This document shows positions 10,797 through 19,538 of a DNA stretch of 64,000 bases, in pieces. The translations under genes were made by a program, and so were the position numbers. Each line of letters starts with the position of its first letter. Position 1 is the first letter of the stretch. The notes under the pieces were generated by a model that was not told where the DNA came from, did not search any database, and saw nothing but the letters and a program-made list of their open reading frames with translations. The stretch covers positions 19,769-83,768 of the forward strand of contig JBDKTA010000058.1 of the NCBI GenBank assembly GCA_039680605.1. Direction: 5' to 3'. This DNA comes from Planctomycetaceae bacterium. Its GTDB lineage: Bacteria; Planctomycetota; Phycisphaerae; SM23-33.

Positions 10797-12356
10797 TTAG
10801 AACAACTCTCGCGACTCGGCGGACTCGCCAGAGGCATCGCTCTTGGCCCAAAGATGCGTCTTGCAGTTGTACGTCCACCCCATGCGGGTAAGGCGGTCGG
10901 CAAACTCCCGGCGGTCAAGAGACAGGCACCCCAACGCTCGACGATTCCATAATTCAATCACCACGCGATTGAACAAAGCTTCGTTTGAAAAACTGGTGCT
11001 TCCGTGGTTGAGGCATGCTTCAAATACCTCTGACAAGACTTGTTCGAGTTGGCCCGCCGGCCGCACAGGAATTCTTCGCGGCTTCGGACGATTCTCCGGT
11101 TTGTAGAAAGTGAGGATCAACTCGCCGGCAAGCATGCTGGCAGAATTTTTCTTCTTGTGCATGGACCAGATAACATCGCCCGTCTGCGTGATGGCCGTCT
11201 TAAGCAATGCACCGCACTCGCTGGCCGTTTCGAGAATTGTCGCAAAATACGACAGGTCCCAATGTTGAAAGACAATCGAGCACCACCGGTCGCCACGCAA
11301 AAGCCTGAAGCACATTCGAATGCTCTGTGCCAGGCTTTGCCGATAGTGCTCTTCGCTATGTCCGCATTCCCCGCCGACAATAGTCTCATTCTGTCGCGTT
11401 TCTTCGGTTACGGGAAAACCCAGCCAGTGGTTCCAAAGAATCGAAAGGTCGAGATAGCTGATAAAGGCTCCATATGGAGGATCGGTGAAAATGTAGTCCA
11501 CGCTCCCCGGTGCCAACGTCTGATCGAGCGTGCCGGCATCTTGCGATAGCACAATGAAGTCGCGCTGACTGTCCAGCACCAGTCTGTCCTTGGTCCTCTG
11601 AAGCCAGTAATCCCGCGTTTGCAGAACCTCTTTCTTGGCCGCAAGAACATTCAGGTAACGCCCCCGGAACGTCTCCCAGATAGGCAGTTCCACGCACTGT
11701 GAAGCCAGCTTGTAGCGATAGATGCTGAATATGCTGGACCCGCCGCGACTGGCCGCCCGCCCCTTGGCCGACAGGAATGTCTTGTTCAGCTTGGAGACAG
11801 CCGCAGACCAGGCGAGCAACAGCAGTTCCCGCACCACGCCTGATTCCCTGTCGATGGCACTCTTAAGCAGCGCCAATCCGGCCAACTGGCGCGGCGTGAA
11901 CAGGTCGTAAAAAAACTCCGCGTCGGACGTTCGCGGCAAGGGGATGTTTTCGGGTAACGACAACTTCTGCAGCCACTGAGCGGCCGCGGACTCGCTCTGT
12001 TCAATCTGGGCAAGGGATTCAACCGTCTCTCGTTCGATGCGTTCGAATGCTTGCTGCAGCGGTGCGATGGAGGGCAGCGTGGTATCTGCAATGTTCCTCG
12101 CCAGGAAATTGGCAAAAGGATTCAGATCGTTGTGGATGGCTCGCCGCCCCAGCAACATCGCTTCGATGGCGGTGACGCCTGTCCCTCCGAAAGGATCCAG
12201 AACAACATCCTCTTGGCGAGAATACCGTTCGATATACGCCCGGACCACGTTGGGCGGGCGGCGCGTGAAATAGGGGTGAACGCCATAGTGCCGCGCGTCT
12301 TGCTGTCGTGCGGCTGGAATCGCCTCGACGATAGGTTGGATGGTGGCACGGGTCAT
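10797..12356 (-). CDS. DNA methyltransferase of a restriction-modification cassette
   Basis: S-adenosylmethionine-dependent DNA base methyltransferase, 519 residues. The SAM-binding motif I is VLDPFGGTGVTAIEA (Asp54 onward) and the catalytic motif IV is TDPPYGAF (Asp292-Tyr295); DPPY indicates methylation of an exocyclic amino group, N6-adenine or N4-cytosine. A long segment lies between the motifs and probably holds target recognition. The ATG abuts the stop codon of the adjacent nuclease gene, so the two are one operon and the enzyme most likely protects the host from that nuclease. Target sequence cannot be read from the protein. GC content is lower than in alaS next door, consistent with horizontal acquisition. 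Confidence 0.85.
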   Translation of the reverse strand: MTRATIQPIVEAIPAARQQDARHYGVHPYFTRRPPNVVRAYIERYSRQEDVVLDPFGGTGVTAIEAMLLGRRAIHNDLNPFANFLARNIADTTLPSIAPLQQAFERIERETVESLAQIEQSESAAAQWLQKLSLPENIPLPRTSDAEFFYDLFTPRQLAGLALLKSAIDRESGVVRELLLLAWSAAVSKLNKTFLSAKGRAASRGGSSIFSIYRYKLASQCVELPIWETFRGRYLNVLAAKKEVLQTRDYWLQRTKDRLVLDSQRDFIVLSQDAGTLDQTLAPGSVDYIFTDPPYGAFISYLDLSILWNHWLGFPVTEETRQNETIVGGECGHSEEHYRQSLAQSIRMCFRLLRGDRWCSIVFQHWDLSYFATILETASECGALLKTAITQTGDVIWSMHKKKNSASMLAGELILTFYKPENRPKPRRIPVRPAGQLEQVLSEVFEACLNHGSTSFSNEALFNRVVIELWNRRALGCLSLDRREFADRLTRMGWTYNCKTHLWAKSDASGESAESRELF

Positions 12357-13220
12357 CTAACGGCTCAGGTAATCCGCCAAAACAGGCAGTTCAACGAAAT
12401 CAATATGCGCAGGCGGATTGATGATATCGTGTTTCATGCACAGAACGACAGCCCGCGGAAGACTCGTATATCGAGTCACTTGATACGTAAATCCTGTCGA
12501 TCGTTTCTTTATTTCAACAGGGCAAGTGTACATGGGCAACGAATTGAACTGGAACCGGCTGGTAACGCAATCATAGCCTCTTCCCAGATAGGCGCTCAAC
12601 TCCAGACCAAGGATAGATAAAGCTCCTCCCGTTCGGAGCAAATCGGATTCGAGAATGTTCCTGGCTTTCGAATCCCCATGCTCGGCTGCCACGCGGTTGA
12701 TCTGGGAGGCAGCCCATTCGCTCCATGCAGGGGAACGTCTTCGGCAGGCGTCGAGTTGCTGTCTCCAGAACTTGCTCTGGTAGTCACGGTGGAAAGAAAG
12801 CGGCGCATGCACCTTCTCCAGGGGCCGATCCCGTTTAGCCCCCTGCATCCGCACGGCGGTGGGAACAAGAATAAAATGCCCGTCCGGATGAATCTCGACA
12901 TCCAGATCGATTCTCTCAAAATCACGTCCCGCTTTCAGGCCATACCAATACCGAATCGCTTCGCCGATAGACTGTTCACCGCCTGCTTTCTGGATACGAT
13001 CATGCCCGACTTTGCCTGAGATGACCTTGTCGCCGGAAAGCTTATGGTCCCGGTCCACAGCCATGAAAGAACTGCGGGCGATTCCATAAGGAGTCTGCAG
13101 CACCACCGGGCAAGCACCTCGCTTGCGAAGAAACTCCTTCACCGGCTGCGAGAGCCCGTGGAAGAAATACTGAGGCCCGCCCGATTTCCTGCTCTCGTCT
13201 TTGGTTTGCTGAAGGTGCAT
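12357..13220 (-). CDS. Probable type II restriction endonuclease, PD-(D/E)xK-like
   Basis: A 287-residue protein with no family I can name. The C-terminal part shows a plausible PD-(D/E)xK core: Asp217 in GRGYDCVTSR, then PVEIKKR with Glu236 and Lys238, an 18-residue spacing that fits the fold. The gene ends exactly where the methyltransferase ATG begins, the classical layout of a type II system with nuclease upstream of methylase. An N-terminal LDVEIHPDGHFILVP segment is rich in beta residues. Function is inferred from partner and motif, not from recognised homology. A regulatory C-protein gene is not visible in the 236-bp upstream gap, which holds a repeat. Confidence 0.6.
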   Translation of the reverse strand: MHLQQTKDESRKSGGPQYFFHGLSQPVKEFLRKRGACPVVLQTPYGIARSSFMAVDRDHKLSGDKVISGKVGHDRIQKAGGEQSIGEAIRYWYGLKAGRDFERIDLDVEIHPDGHFILVPTAVRMQGAKRDRPLEKVHAPLSFHRDYQSKFWRQQLDACRRRSPAWSEWAASQINRVAAEHGDSKARNILESDLLRTGGALSILGLELSAYLGRGYDCVTSRFQFNSLPMYTCPVEIKKRSTGFTYQVTRYTSLPRAVVLCMKHDIINPPAHIDFVELPVLADYLSR

Positions 13221-13332
13221 CGTTTCTATCCTTGCCGGCGGCCAATGCGACGACTGGCATTATCCGCTCTTTTGCACCTTCACTCAAGACATGGCGGAAT
13301 AATACTCTCGATGGAAAAGGCAACCGCCACGG

Positions 13333-13435
13333 TGGGCGCTGTGGCGGGAGGGCTTGGGCGCGACAGCCACGACTGGCGAATCGAACGTTCAGGGATCGTG
13401 GCTCTCCGGGGCTTCGCCCCTGCGCGCCACGGCAC
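13333..13435. repeat. Palindromic intergenic element, copy 2 of 3
   Basis: Shares with copy 1 the run CAGGGATCGTGGCTCTCC and the right end GCGCGCCACGGCACC; the left end is changed to GCTGTGGCGGG. It separates the restriction cassette from the hydrolase gene and ends about 20 bp from the hydrolase stop codon. Confidence 0.75.
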
Positions 13436-13456
13436 CCTGCTCCACAACTTTACGTG

Positions 13457-14158
13457 CTACGCCGCGTGAGCGATCACGAAGTTGACCAGGTCCTGGCACT
13501 GGAAGAAGCCTTGCCACATGTTGTGGCCTTGGCCTTTGGGGATCAGGAGCTTCACCAGGCCGCCGAGCTTCTGGTAACGCTGAGCCAGTTCGCCGCTGTT
13601 GGCCTCGAGGGGCACCAGTTCGTCGACGTCGCCGTGGATGTGGAAGAGCGGCACGCCGGCGGCCGCCAGCGGGGCCAGGCGGTCAATGGGGTTGTGGGCC
13701 TTGAGGGCGGCGGCGAGCTGCTTTTCGGTCAAGGCGTAGGCGCCGCAGGCCTTGTCGAGTCCCGGCCAGCTCGCCAGATTGCAGACGGGGTAGATGCCCG
13801 CGATGGCGCCGACGCAGTCGGGATTTTCCGCCGCCCAGTTGTAGAGCATGAGCCCGCCGCGGCTTCGCCCGAGCAGGCAGGGCTTCTTGGAGAACCCTGG
13901 TCCGCGGGTGAGTTCTTTGTAGAGGGCGCTGTAGAGCGTGCGGCCGGCGGGGCTGCCGTACGATTCGCCCACGTCGATTCCGGCCACGGCGATGCCGGCC
14001 TTGCCGAACTGGTCGATCATCCATTGTTCTTCCGGTCCGGGCAGTCCCTTCAACGTCGGGGCGTACCAGACCCAGGGCGTGGCGCGGGTGGCGCTCCAGT
14101 TGGTCGGCGGAATCACAAACGCGTCGCGGCCTTCAATGATGAATGTCTCGGTCGGCAT
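13457..14158 (-). CDS. Alpha/beta hydrolase, probably cytoplasmic
   Basis: 233 residues with the alpha/beta-hydrolase pattern of a dienelactone-hydrolase or prolyl-oligopeptidase-like enzyme: nucleophile elbow LLGRSRGGLML (Ser), acid in HIHGDVDELVP (Asp) and His in KGQGHNMW. There is no signal peptide. Substrate is unknown; the GxSxGG elbow and small size are typical of esterases or peptidases acting on sugars or small esters. It lies 36 bp downstream of asnB on the same strand and may be co-transcribed. Confidence 0.75.
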   Translation of the reverse strand: MPTETFIIEGRDAFVIPPTNWSATRATPWVWYAPTLKGLPGPEEQWMIDQFGKAGIAVAGIDVGESYGSPAGRTLYSALYKELTRGPGFSKKPCLLGRSRGGLMLYNWAAENPDCVGAIAGIYPVCNLASWPGLDKACGAYALTEKQLAAALKAHNPIDRLAPLAAAGVPLFHIHGDVDELVPLEANSGELAQRYQKLGGLVKLLIPKGQGHNMWQGFFQCQDLVNFVIAHAA

Positions 14159-14194
14159 GTGTTTGCTCCAGCGGTTTGTACCGGCGGGTTCGAG

Positions 14195-16225
14195 TCAATT
14201 GGCCGGCGCGGGCGCGGCGTATGCGTGGTCGCGGCCGGTGGCGGCGTACCCTCCGGCGCGGGGTGCGTATTCGCCGCGGTCGACCTTGTCGGCCAGCACC
14301 TGCGTCGAGACCACCATCGTCAGGGCCATTCCCATCATGGTCCGCTCGATGGCGGCTCGGCCGAGGCGCAGGGGCTCCTGGCGTTCGGCGGCGATGCCGG
14401 CCTTGCACTGCTCGAGGCGCGAGACGATCCGCGCGACGGAGGCGGGGTCGAAGTATCCGAACCGCCTCAGGGTTCGTTCTTCGAGCAGGTGGCGGACGTA
14501 GTCGGTGGCGTCGTCGCCGACAAAGGGGGTGCCGAAGGGCGCCAGGAACGGTTTCTTGACTCGCTGGAGCACTTCCTGGGGCAGGCGTCCGGCCATGGCG
14601 CGGCGGAGCAGATATTTCTGCGACGTCCATCGCGTTTTGATCAGCGGCGGGACGCGGGCGAGGAACTCCTGCACCGTGCGGTCGAGGAAGGGGTATCGCC
14701 CCTCGACGCTGTTGGCCATCAGCGCCCGGTCGCCGTGGGAGCCCAGCAGGTGGTTAGTCATGAACACGCGGCTGGAGACGTACATCGAGCGGTTGAGCTG
14801 GTCCCAGCGGTTCATCGTTTCTCGGGGCAGGTTGACCAGTTCGCTGTCGTCGCAGGCGGCCGAGCGGGCGAGCATCTCGGGGGTGTAGATCATCTCGCGG
14901 ACGGCGCGGAAGTACAGGAACGTGATCATGACCGACGGGAAGAATCCAAACAGCGAGTGGGCGTAGCGCGTGTCGTCGGCCTGGGGGATGAACGGGTTGC
15001 GCCGCCCGCTGGAGTAGGCGAACAGCGGCTTCATGAACAGATTCAGCAGCACGCTCAGGGGCGCTCCGCAGCGCTGGCGCATGGCTTCCCAGCGGAAATA
15101 CTCGTAGCCGCCCAGGGCCTCGTCGCTGCCTTCGCCGGTGAGGACGACCTTGACGTGCCGGCTGGCCAGTTCCGACAGCGACATCAGCGGGACCGATTCG
15201 GTGCTGAGCATCGGCGCCTCGCCGTGGTAGATCAGCTTGGGCAAGTCGGCAGCGAGGTCCTGCTGGCGGTACAAGCGGCGGTGTACCTCGATGTCCAGCG
15301 CCTCGGCCAGCCGCTGCGTGCGGTGGCTCTCGTCGTAGCTGGGCTCGGGAAAGCCGATGGTGAAGACGCGCTTTCGCACGTCGTCGCGCCCGTTGGCCAT
15401 GGCGGCGACCGACGCCGAGTCGATGCCGCCCGAGAGGTACAGGCCCACCGGAACGTCGGCCTTGAGGCGCCGGCAGGTGGCGGCCTGGAAGATATCGTGA
15501 AACTCCGACGCCCACACGTCGGCGGGGCGGTCTTCGTACTGGCCCGCGTCGGGGTAGGGGATGTCCCAGTAGACGCCCTCGCGCAGTCGCCCGTCGACGA
15601 TCTCGAGATAGCGCCCGGGCCCGAGGCTGCGGATGCCCTCGAACATCGCCCGCGGCGCGGCGGCGCAGCCCAACGCCATCACCGAGTCGATGCTCCGCAC
15701 GTCGATGCGCGGTTTCACCAGACCGGTGGCGAAGATCGCTTTCATCTCCGAACCGAAGACCAGGCAGTCGCCGGCGACGGCGTAGAACAGCGGGCAGATG
15801 CCCATCCGGTCGCGCGCCAGCAGACCGCGGCGACGGGCCGAGTCCCACAGGGCGATGGCGTATTGGCCGTCGATGACCTCCAGCGCGTCGAGCCATTTCT
15901 CCTCGAACAGATGCACCGCCACCTCGGTGTCGCAGTGCGATTTCACCACGTGCCCGCGGGCGACCAGGCCCGAGCGGATCTGGTCGTAGTCGTAGATCTC
16001 GCCGTTCATCACCAGGTGGTGGCGGCCGCTCTCGTCCTGCACCGGCTGCCTGCCGTGGGCGGGGTCGATGATCGCCAGTCGCGTGGCGCCGAGGAAGACG
16101 CTGCCATCGCGAAAGAAGTCGCGGTCGTCGGGTCCGCGATGGTGAATGACCGAAAGCACCGCCCGCGGGTCAAACGCCGGCAGCGGGCCGCCCGCCAGAT
16201 TGATGATGCCTGCGATTCCACACAT
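14195..16225 (-). CDS. asnB: Asparagine synthase (glutamine-hydrolysing)
   Basis: 676 residues. The N-terminal Ntn-hydrolase domain starts MCGIAGII, so Cys2 becomes the nucleophile after Met removal, followed by RGPDD; the synthetase domain has the pyrophosphate loop LYLSGGIDSASVAAM and LTGEGSDEALGGYEYF. It transfers ammonia from glutamine to an activated aspartate. It is longer than the ~550-residue Escherichia coli enzyme and of the AsnB subgroup often found in exopolysaccharide or secondary gene sets, so an amidation role other than free asparagine synthesis is possible. GGAG precedes the ATG. The gene stands alone upstream, with a divergent hydrolase 237 bp away. Confidence 0.9.
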   Translation of the reverse strand: MCGIAGIINLAGGPLPAFDPRAVLSVIHHRGPDDRDFFRDGSVFLGATRLAIIDPAHGRQPVQDESGRHHLVMNGEIYDYDQIRSGLVARGHVVKSHCDTEVAVHLFEEKWLDALEVIDGQYAIALWDSARRRGLLARDRMGICPLFYAVAGDCLVFGSEMKAIFATGLVKPRIDVRSIDSVMALGCAAAPRAMFEGIRSLGPGRYLEIVDGRLREGVYWDIPYPDAGQYEDRPADVWASEFHDIFQAATCRRLKADVPVGLYLSGGIDSASVAAMANGRDDVRKRVFTIGFPEPSYDESHRTQRLAEALDIEVHRRLYRQQDLAADLPKLIYHGEAPMLSTESVPLMSLSELASRHVKVVLTGEGSDEALGGYEYFRWEAMRQRCGAPLSVLLNLFMKPLFAYSSGRRNPFIPQADDTRYAHSLFGFFPSVMITFLYFRAVREMIYTPEMLARSAACDDSELVNLPRETMNRWDQLNRSMYVSSRVFMTNHLLGSHGDRALMANSVEGRYPFLDRTVQEFLARVPPLIKTRWTSQKYLLRRAMAGRLPQEVLQRVKKPFLAPFGTPFVGDDATDYVRHLLEERTLRRFGYFDPASVARIVSRLEQCKAGIAAERQEPLRLGRAAIERTMMGMALTMVVSTQVLADKVDRGEYAPRAGGYAATGRDHAYAAPAPAN

Positions 16226-16462
16226 TGACTATCTCCATGAGGCGCCCCCAGAACGGCAAGGCGGTTAATCATAGCCTCTTCTACGCTTGAGCACAAGGCC
16301 AAGACGCGGGCTGGGCAGGGCGATCGCATCCAAATAGTCGAGGGCACGACACGGGACGGTTTGAATCCAGAGGCGATTGGCCTGCCCCGCCCGGGTTCCC
16401 TGTTCACAAAAGCACTTCGGGGCGGTAGAGTGCTATGTGCCTTTTTCGTGGGATTAGATTAC

Positions 16463-17236
16463 ATGAGTGGCGTTGGAATTGGATTTACTGTCGCGGGGGT
16501 GGCGTTGGGCGTGCATGTCTTCGCCGGCGTGCTGCAGCACCTCTTTGCGCGCCGCGACCGTGCGGGCAACCAGGACAAGGCTCTGGTCATCTTCGTCGAG
16601 TCGATCCGCTGGCTGGGCGTGGCCTGGGGCAAGCGCACCGTCGCCGCGGGCCTGCGCGACGCGGGCTTCGGCGGCGAGTTCCTCTACTGGCCATGGCACA
16701 GCACCTGGCGGGGATGGCTCGTGCTGCCGGCCATCATGGACCGCCGCATGCTCGAGAAACGCTCGACCGAGCTCTCTGAGTTTATCGCCGCATGCAAACG
16801 CAGCAAACCCGACCGCCCCATCTACGTCATCGGGTATTCCTGCGGGGCCTTCGTGGCCCTGAGAGCGCTGGAACTGCTCAAGGGCGGCGTCACCGTCGAG
16901 GGCGCCGCTTTCCTCGCCGGGGCCATCAGCCCCAACCACGACCTGACAACCGCCGCGGCCGCCGTGCGCGGTCCGATGGTCTCCAGCTCCTCGGTGGCCG
17001 ACTGGCTCATCGCCGGGATCGGCACCTGCATCTTTGGAACTGCCGATCGCAAACACGCTCCCGCCGCCGGGATGGTAGGCCTCCACGGGCCCGGCAGCGA
17101 AATCCTCACCCACGTATCCTGGCACCCGCTGTACGCCCGGTTCGGGCACTGGGGCGGACACTTCGCCGCCTCCGGACGCGGCTACGTCGCCAACATCATC
17201 GCTCCGGCCCTGGGACTCGCACAACAGGCTCATTAG
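16463..17236 (+). CDS. Alpha/beta-hydrolase-like membrane-anchored protein
   Basis: 257 residues beginning MSGVGIGFTVAGVALGV, an N-terminal hydrophobic anchor or signal of about 20 residues, followed by RRD. The motif VIGYSCGAFVALRAL is a nucleophile elbow (GYSCG, Ser or less likely Cys), and the C-terminal HVSWHPLYARFGHWGGH could supply the His. The start is the ATG at 16463; an in-frame TTG 102 bases upstream adds an unlikely arginine-rich leader. Substrate is unknown. Neighbours give no clear functional context. Confidence 0.6.
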   Translation: MSGVGIGFTVAGVALGVHVFAGVLQHLFARRDRAGNQDKALVIFVESIRWLGVAWGKRTVAAGLRDAGFGGEFLYWPWHSTWRGWLVLPAIMDRRMLEKRSTELSEFIAACKRSKPDRPIYVIGYSCGAFVALRALELLKGGVTVEGAAFLAGAISPNHDLTTAAAAVRGPMVSSSSVADWLIAGIGTCIFGTADRKHAPAAGMVGLHGPGSEILTHVSWHPLYARFGHWGGHFAASGRGYVANIIAPALGLAQQAH

Positions 17237-17324
17237 TTCGTTGAACTCGTCAGACTGGCTACTCTAACCAATTAACCAGTCAACCAATCCACGGCCTATA
17301 ATTTGCTGAAAGGGGGGTACCCGA

Positions 17325-17546
17325 ATGGTGCTGCGAATCATCGGATTGGCCCTGCTTGCCGGGGGCATCGTGTTTCTGATATTAGGTCTTAACGCCACCG
17401 AGACCACCGGCGAGACCTTGCGAAAAGAGTTCGCCGGCCAGTACAGCGACGAGACGACCTGGTACATCATCCTGGGAGTCGTCGGCATTGTCGTCGGCGG
17501 CGCCCTGGCGATCTTCGGCCCGCGCCTGGGCAAGAAGGGTCCCTGA
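17325..17546 (+). CDS. Small two-helix membrane protein, DUF3185-like
   Basis: 73 residues with two transmembrane segments (about 3-22 and 46-65) and a short loop GETLRKEFAGQYSDETTW. The pattern IGLALLAGGIVFLILGLNA near the start and a second helix after a tryptophan match DUF3185-type proteins of unknown function. AAGGGGGGTA lies upstream of the ATG. The start of the next gene is 170 bp away; between them a 25-bp fragment TTTCACCGCGGAGATCGCAG resembles the repeat ends near 47.43 kb. Confidence 0.6.
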   Translation: MVLRIIGLALLAGGIVFLILGLNATETTGETLRKEFAGQYSDETTWYIILGVVGIVVGGALAIFGPRLGKKGP

Positions 17547-17715
17547 ACGCGGATATTTCACCGCGGAGATCGCAGAGACGGGAAGTTCGCGCAGGAATTC
17601 ACATTCCCGCCCCCGCGCACGCGCGGTAGCATCAGGCAGATGAACCGGGCGGACAACGCCGCACCGCCAAGCGCCCCCCGCGCGAACAGGCCCGGGCTTG
17701 CTGAGAAAGGACCCC

Positions 17716-18303
17716 ATGCAGATTCTCGCCGGCCGATACAAGCACCGACACCTCCTGCCCCCGCCGCCGCAGGCCAAGACGCGACCCATCACGTCGCTGG
17801 CCAAGAAGTCCGTCATGGACACGCTGGGCGGCCTCATCGACGACGGCGTGGTGCTCGACCTGTACTGCGGCACCGGAACGCTCGGGATCGAGGCCCTCTC
17901 GCGCGGGGCGCGCCGGTGCTTCTTCGCCGACAACAACGCCGACGTCATCGACTGCCTGCGCCGCAATATCGATGCCCTCGAAGGCGCCGCCGAAAGAAGC
18001 GTCGTCTGGCAGGGCAACGTGCCCCTGCGAATCGGGCAATGGCTCACCGACGTCAGCGACGCCGTCGACGTGGCCTTTGTCGACCCGCCCTACGACACCG
18101 TCCGGGCCTGGGACTGGAACGACATCGCCCGAGACCTGCTGACCCCGCTGGCCGCACGCCTGAGCCCCAACGGCCTGATCGTCCTGCGAACCCCCGGAAA
18201 GATCACCGTCCCGCCGGGCCTGGGCGGCCTGTCCACCTGGCGCCAGCGCCGCTACGGCGACATGCGCGTCACCATGCTCGAATTGCCCAGACCGGAACCA
18301 TAA
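17716..18303 (+). CDS. rsmD: 16S rRNA (guanine966-N2)-methyltransferase RsmD family
   Basis: Methylates G966 of 16S rRNA during ribosome maturation. 195 residues, normal length: MQILAGRYKHRHL start, TRPIT, SAM-binding VLDLYCGTGTLGIEALSRGA and catalytic FVDPPYD are all family signatures. The ATG at 17716 is chosen because AGAAAGGA lies 4-8 bases upstream; a TTG at 17698 is in frame but lies before that site. The gene is convergent with the fasciclin gene and a shared hairpin lies in the 58-bp gap. Confidence 0.92.
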   Translation: MQILAGRYKHRHLLPPPPQAKTRPITSLAKKSVMDTLGGLIDDGVVLDLYCGTGTLGIEALSRGARRCFFADNNADVIDCLRRNIDALEGAAERSVVWQGNVPLRIGQWLTDVSDAVDVAFVDPPYDTVRAWDWNDIARDLLTPLAARLSPNGLIVLRTPGKITVPPGLGGLSTWRQRRYGDMRVTMLELPRPEP

Positions 18304-18332
18304 AAAACGCCGGTCCCGTTTCGGGGACCGGC
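18302..18332 (-). terminator. Intrinsic terminator of the fasciclin gene
   Basis: On the minus strand a GC stem (GCCGGTCCCC / GGGACCGGC, loop GAAAC) is followed by six T. It lies 30 bp after the stop codon of the fasciclin gene and directly after the rsmD stop on the other strand. Confidence 0.8.
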
Positions 18333-18361
18333 TTGAAGTTCGCGCAGCTCAGCCTGAAACT

Positions 18362-18862
18362 CTACTTGGGCATCAGCACCGTGTCGATCAGGTGGACCAC
18401 GCCGTTGGAGGCCTCAACGTCGGCCGTCGTCACCGTCGCGTCGTTCACCATCGTCTTGCCGTCTTTGGTGCTGATCTTGAGTTCCTCTCCGCTCAAGGAC
18501 TTCAGCGTTTCCTTGCCCGCAAGGTCCTTGGCTGTCAGCTTGCCCTCCACCACGTGGCACTTGAGGACCTTCTGAAGCTCGGCCTTGTTCTCGGGCTTGA
18601 GCAGTTCGTCCAGCTTGCCTGCCGGCAGCTTGTCGAAGGCCGCATTCGTCGGGGCAAAGACCGTGTACGGCCCGGCGCCCTTGAGGGTCTCGACCAGATC
18701 GGCGGCCGCCAACGCCTTGACCAGCGTCGTGAGGTTTTCGTTGGCCTTGGCGGTTTCGACGATGTCTTTGGCCGCGGCGTCGGCCTGCGCCCAGGCCATT
18801 CCTGCAACACCGATCATCGCCAGCGTGGCGAACCCCAGAGATATCCACTTAACGTGCGTCAT
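18362..18862 (-). CDS. Secreted fasciclin (FAS1) domain protein
   Basis: 166 residues: a signal peptide (MTHVKWISLGFATLAMIGVAGMAWA, cleavage after AWA is plausible; shown here as described, the hydrophobic run is residues 6-22) then one FAS1 domain with TVFAPTNAAFDKLP and the conserved C-terminal NGVVHLIDTVLMPK. FAS1 proteins are extracellular adhesion or matrix proteins. The ATG at 18860-18862 has AAAGGA upstream; a start 27 bases further out would lack this. It is a single-gene unit with its own terminator. Confidence 0.88.
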   Translation of the reverse strand: MTHVKWISLGFATLAMIGVAGMAWAQADAAAKDIVETAKANENLTTLVKALAAADLVETLKGAGPYTVFAPTNAAFDKLPAGKLDELLKPENKAELQKVLKCHVVEGKLTAKDLAGKETLKSLSGEELKISTKDGKTMVNDATVTTADVEASNGVVHLIDTVLMPK

Positions 18863-18991
18863 TTGTACACCGATCCTTTCTGGCCACATGGGCCTTGGTA
18901 TGCGTTCCCCCGTGAATCGCCGAATTCTATTCGCCCACCGGTCCGGAATTAGAGCCGGCAGCGAATTTCGGGAAGCAAGCGGAGTAGAGCG

Positions 18992-19213
18992 TCAGTGCGC
19001 GGTCTTATGAAAAGGCCAATCGTCATAGCTCGTGACGAATCCCCATTTCTGAGCGGGCAGATTGTGTTTCTCGGGGTTGGACTCGATGTATCGGATGCAG
19101 GTGCGCATGGACTCGATGCTGTCCTTGTAGACGCTGCGCGAGAGACTTCCGCGCGGATCGTTGGGTAACCAGTGACCGTACCCTGTGAGAATGATGTGAT
19201 GGGCGATGATCAT
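18992..19213 (-). pseudogene. Remnant of a REP-associated (Y1-type) transposase with internal deletion
   Basis: 73 residues that join two ends of a longer protein: N-terminal AHHIILTGYGHWLPNDPRGS and C-terminal CIRYIESNPEKHNLPAQKW are the first and last conserved blocks of IS200-like/RAYT proteins of about 200 residues common in planctomycetes. The catalytic HUH and tyrosine region between them is missing, so it cannot be active. The frame itself is intact. A REP-like inverted repeat (19233-19360) stands 20 bp upstream of its start codon, the usual partner of such transposases. Confidence 0.65.
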
Positions 19214-19232
19214 GGTGCGGTATTCTCAAAGA

Positions 19233-19360
19233 AACGAACGCCGCACCGCAAGCGGATTCTTCGCGTTTGTACCCATCTCATGACGCTTCCGCGAAGAGCA
19301 AACGCCCCACCGCAAGCGGCGAGGGTGCTCACTGCACCCGCTTGCGGTGCGGCGTTCGTT
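19233..19360. repeat. REP-like element with 23-bp perfect terminal inverted repeats
   Basis: AACGAACGCCGCACCGCAAGCGG at 19233-19255 in two halves is exactly inverted at 19338-19360; an additional internal copy of the core CCACCGCAAGCGGCG lies at about 19305. The 128-bp element adjoins the RAYT remnant. The region 19214-19538 otherwise holds only the promoter candidate for the next gene. Confidence 0.8.
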
Positions 19361-19475
19361 AATTCGCCCGTCGACCGGACATTGCACATTCCTTGCAGTT
19401 TGTTGTACTTTTCACAGCGAATTGCGGGAAGCAGCAGGACTCGCTACTCGGTCTATGGTAATGACGGAAACCATC

Positions 19476-19503
19476 TTGACGCCCCGGTGATCTATGCTAC
19501 GAT
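19476..19503 (+). promoter_or_regulatory. Candidate sigma-70 promoter of the PEP-CTERM gene
   Basis: TTGACG (19476-19481), 16-base spacer, TACGAT (19498-19503). A start near 19510 gives a leader of about 30 bases to the ATG at 19539. Confidence 0.45.
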
Positions 19504-19538
19504 GACACTCTGGACCCGCAAAAAGGAAGGAAGCCTCA

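Noticed and set aside
13232..16228. 998-codon open frame opposite asnB
   Set aside because: Shadow frame; composition dominated by valine, glycine, arginine and histidine, and it crosses two real genes.
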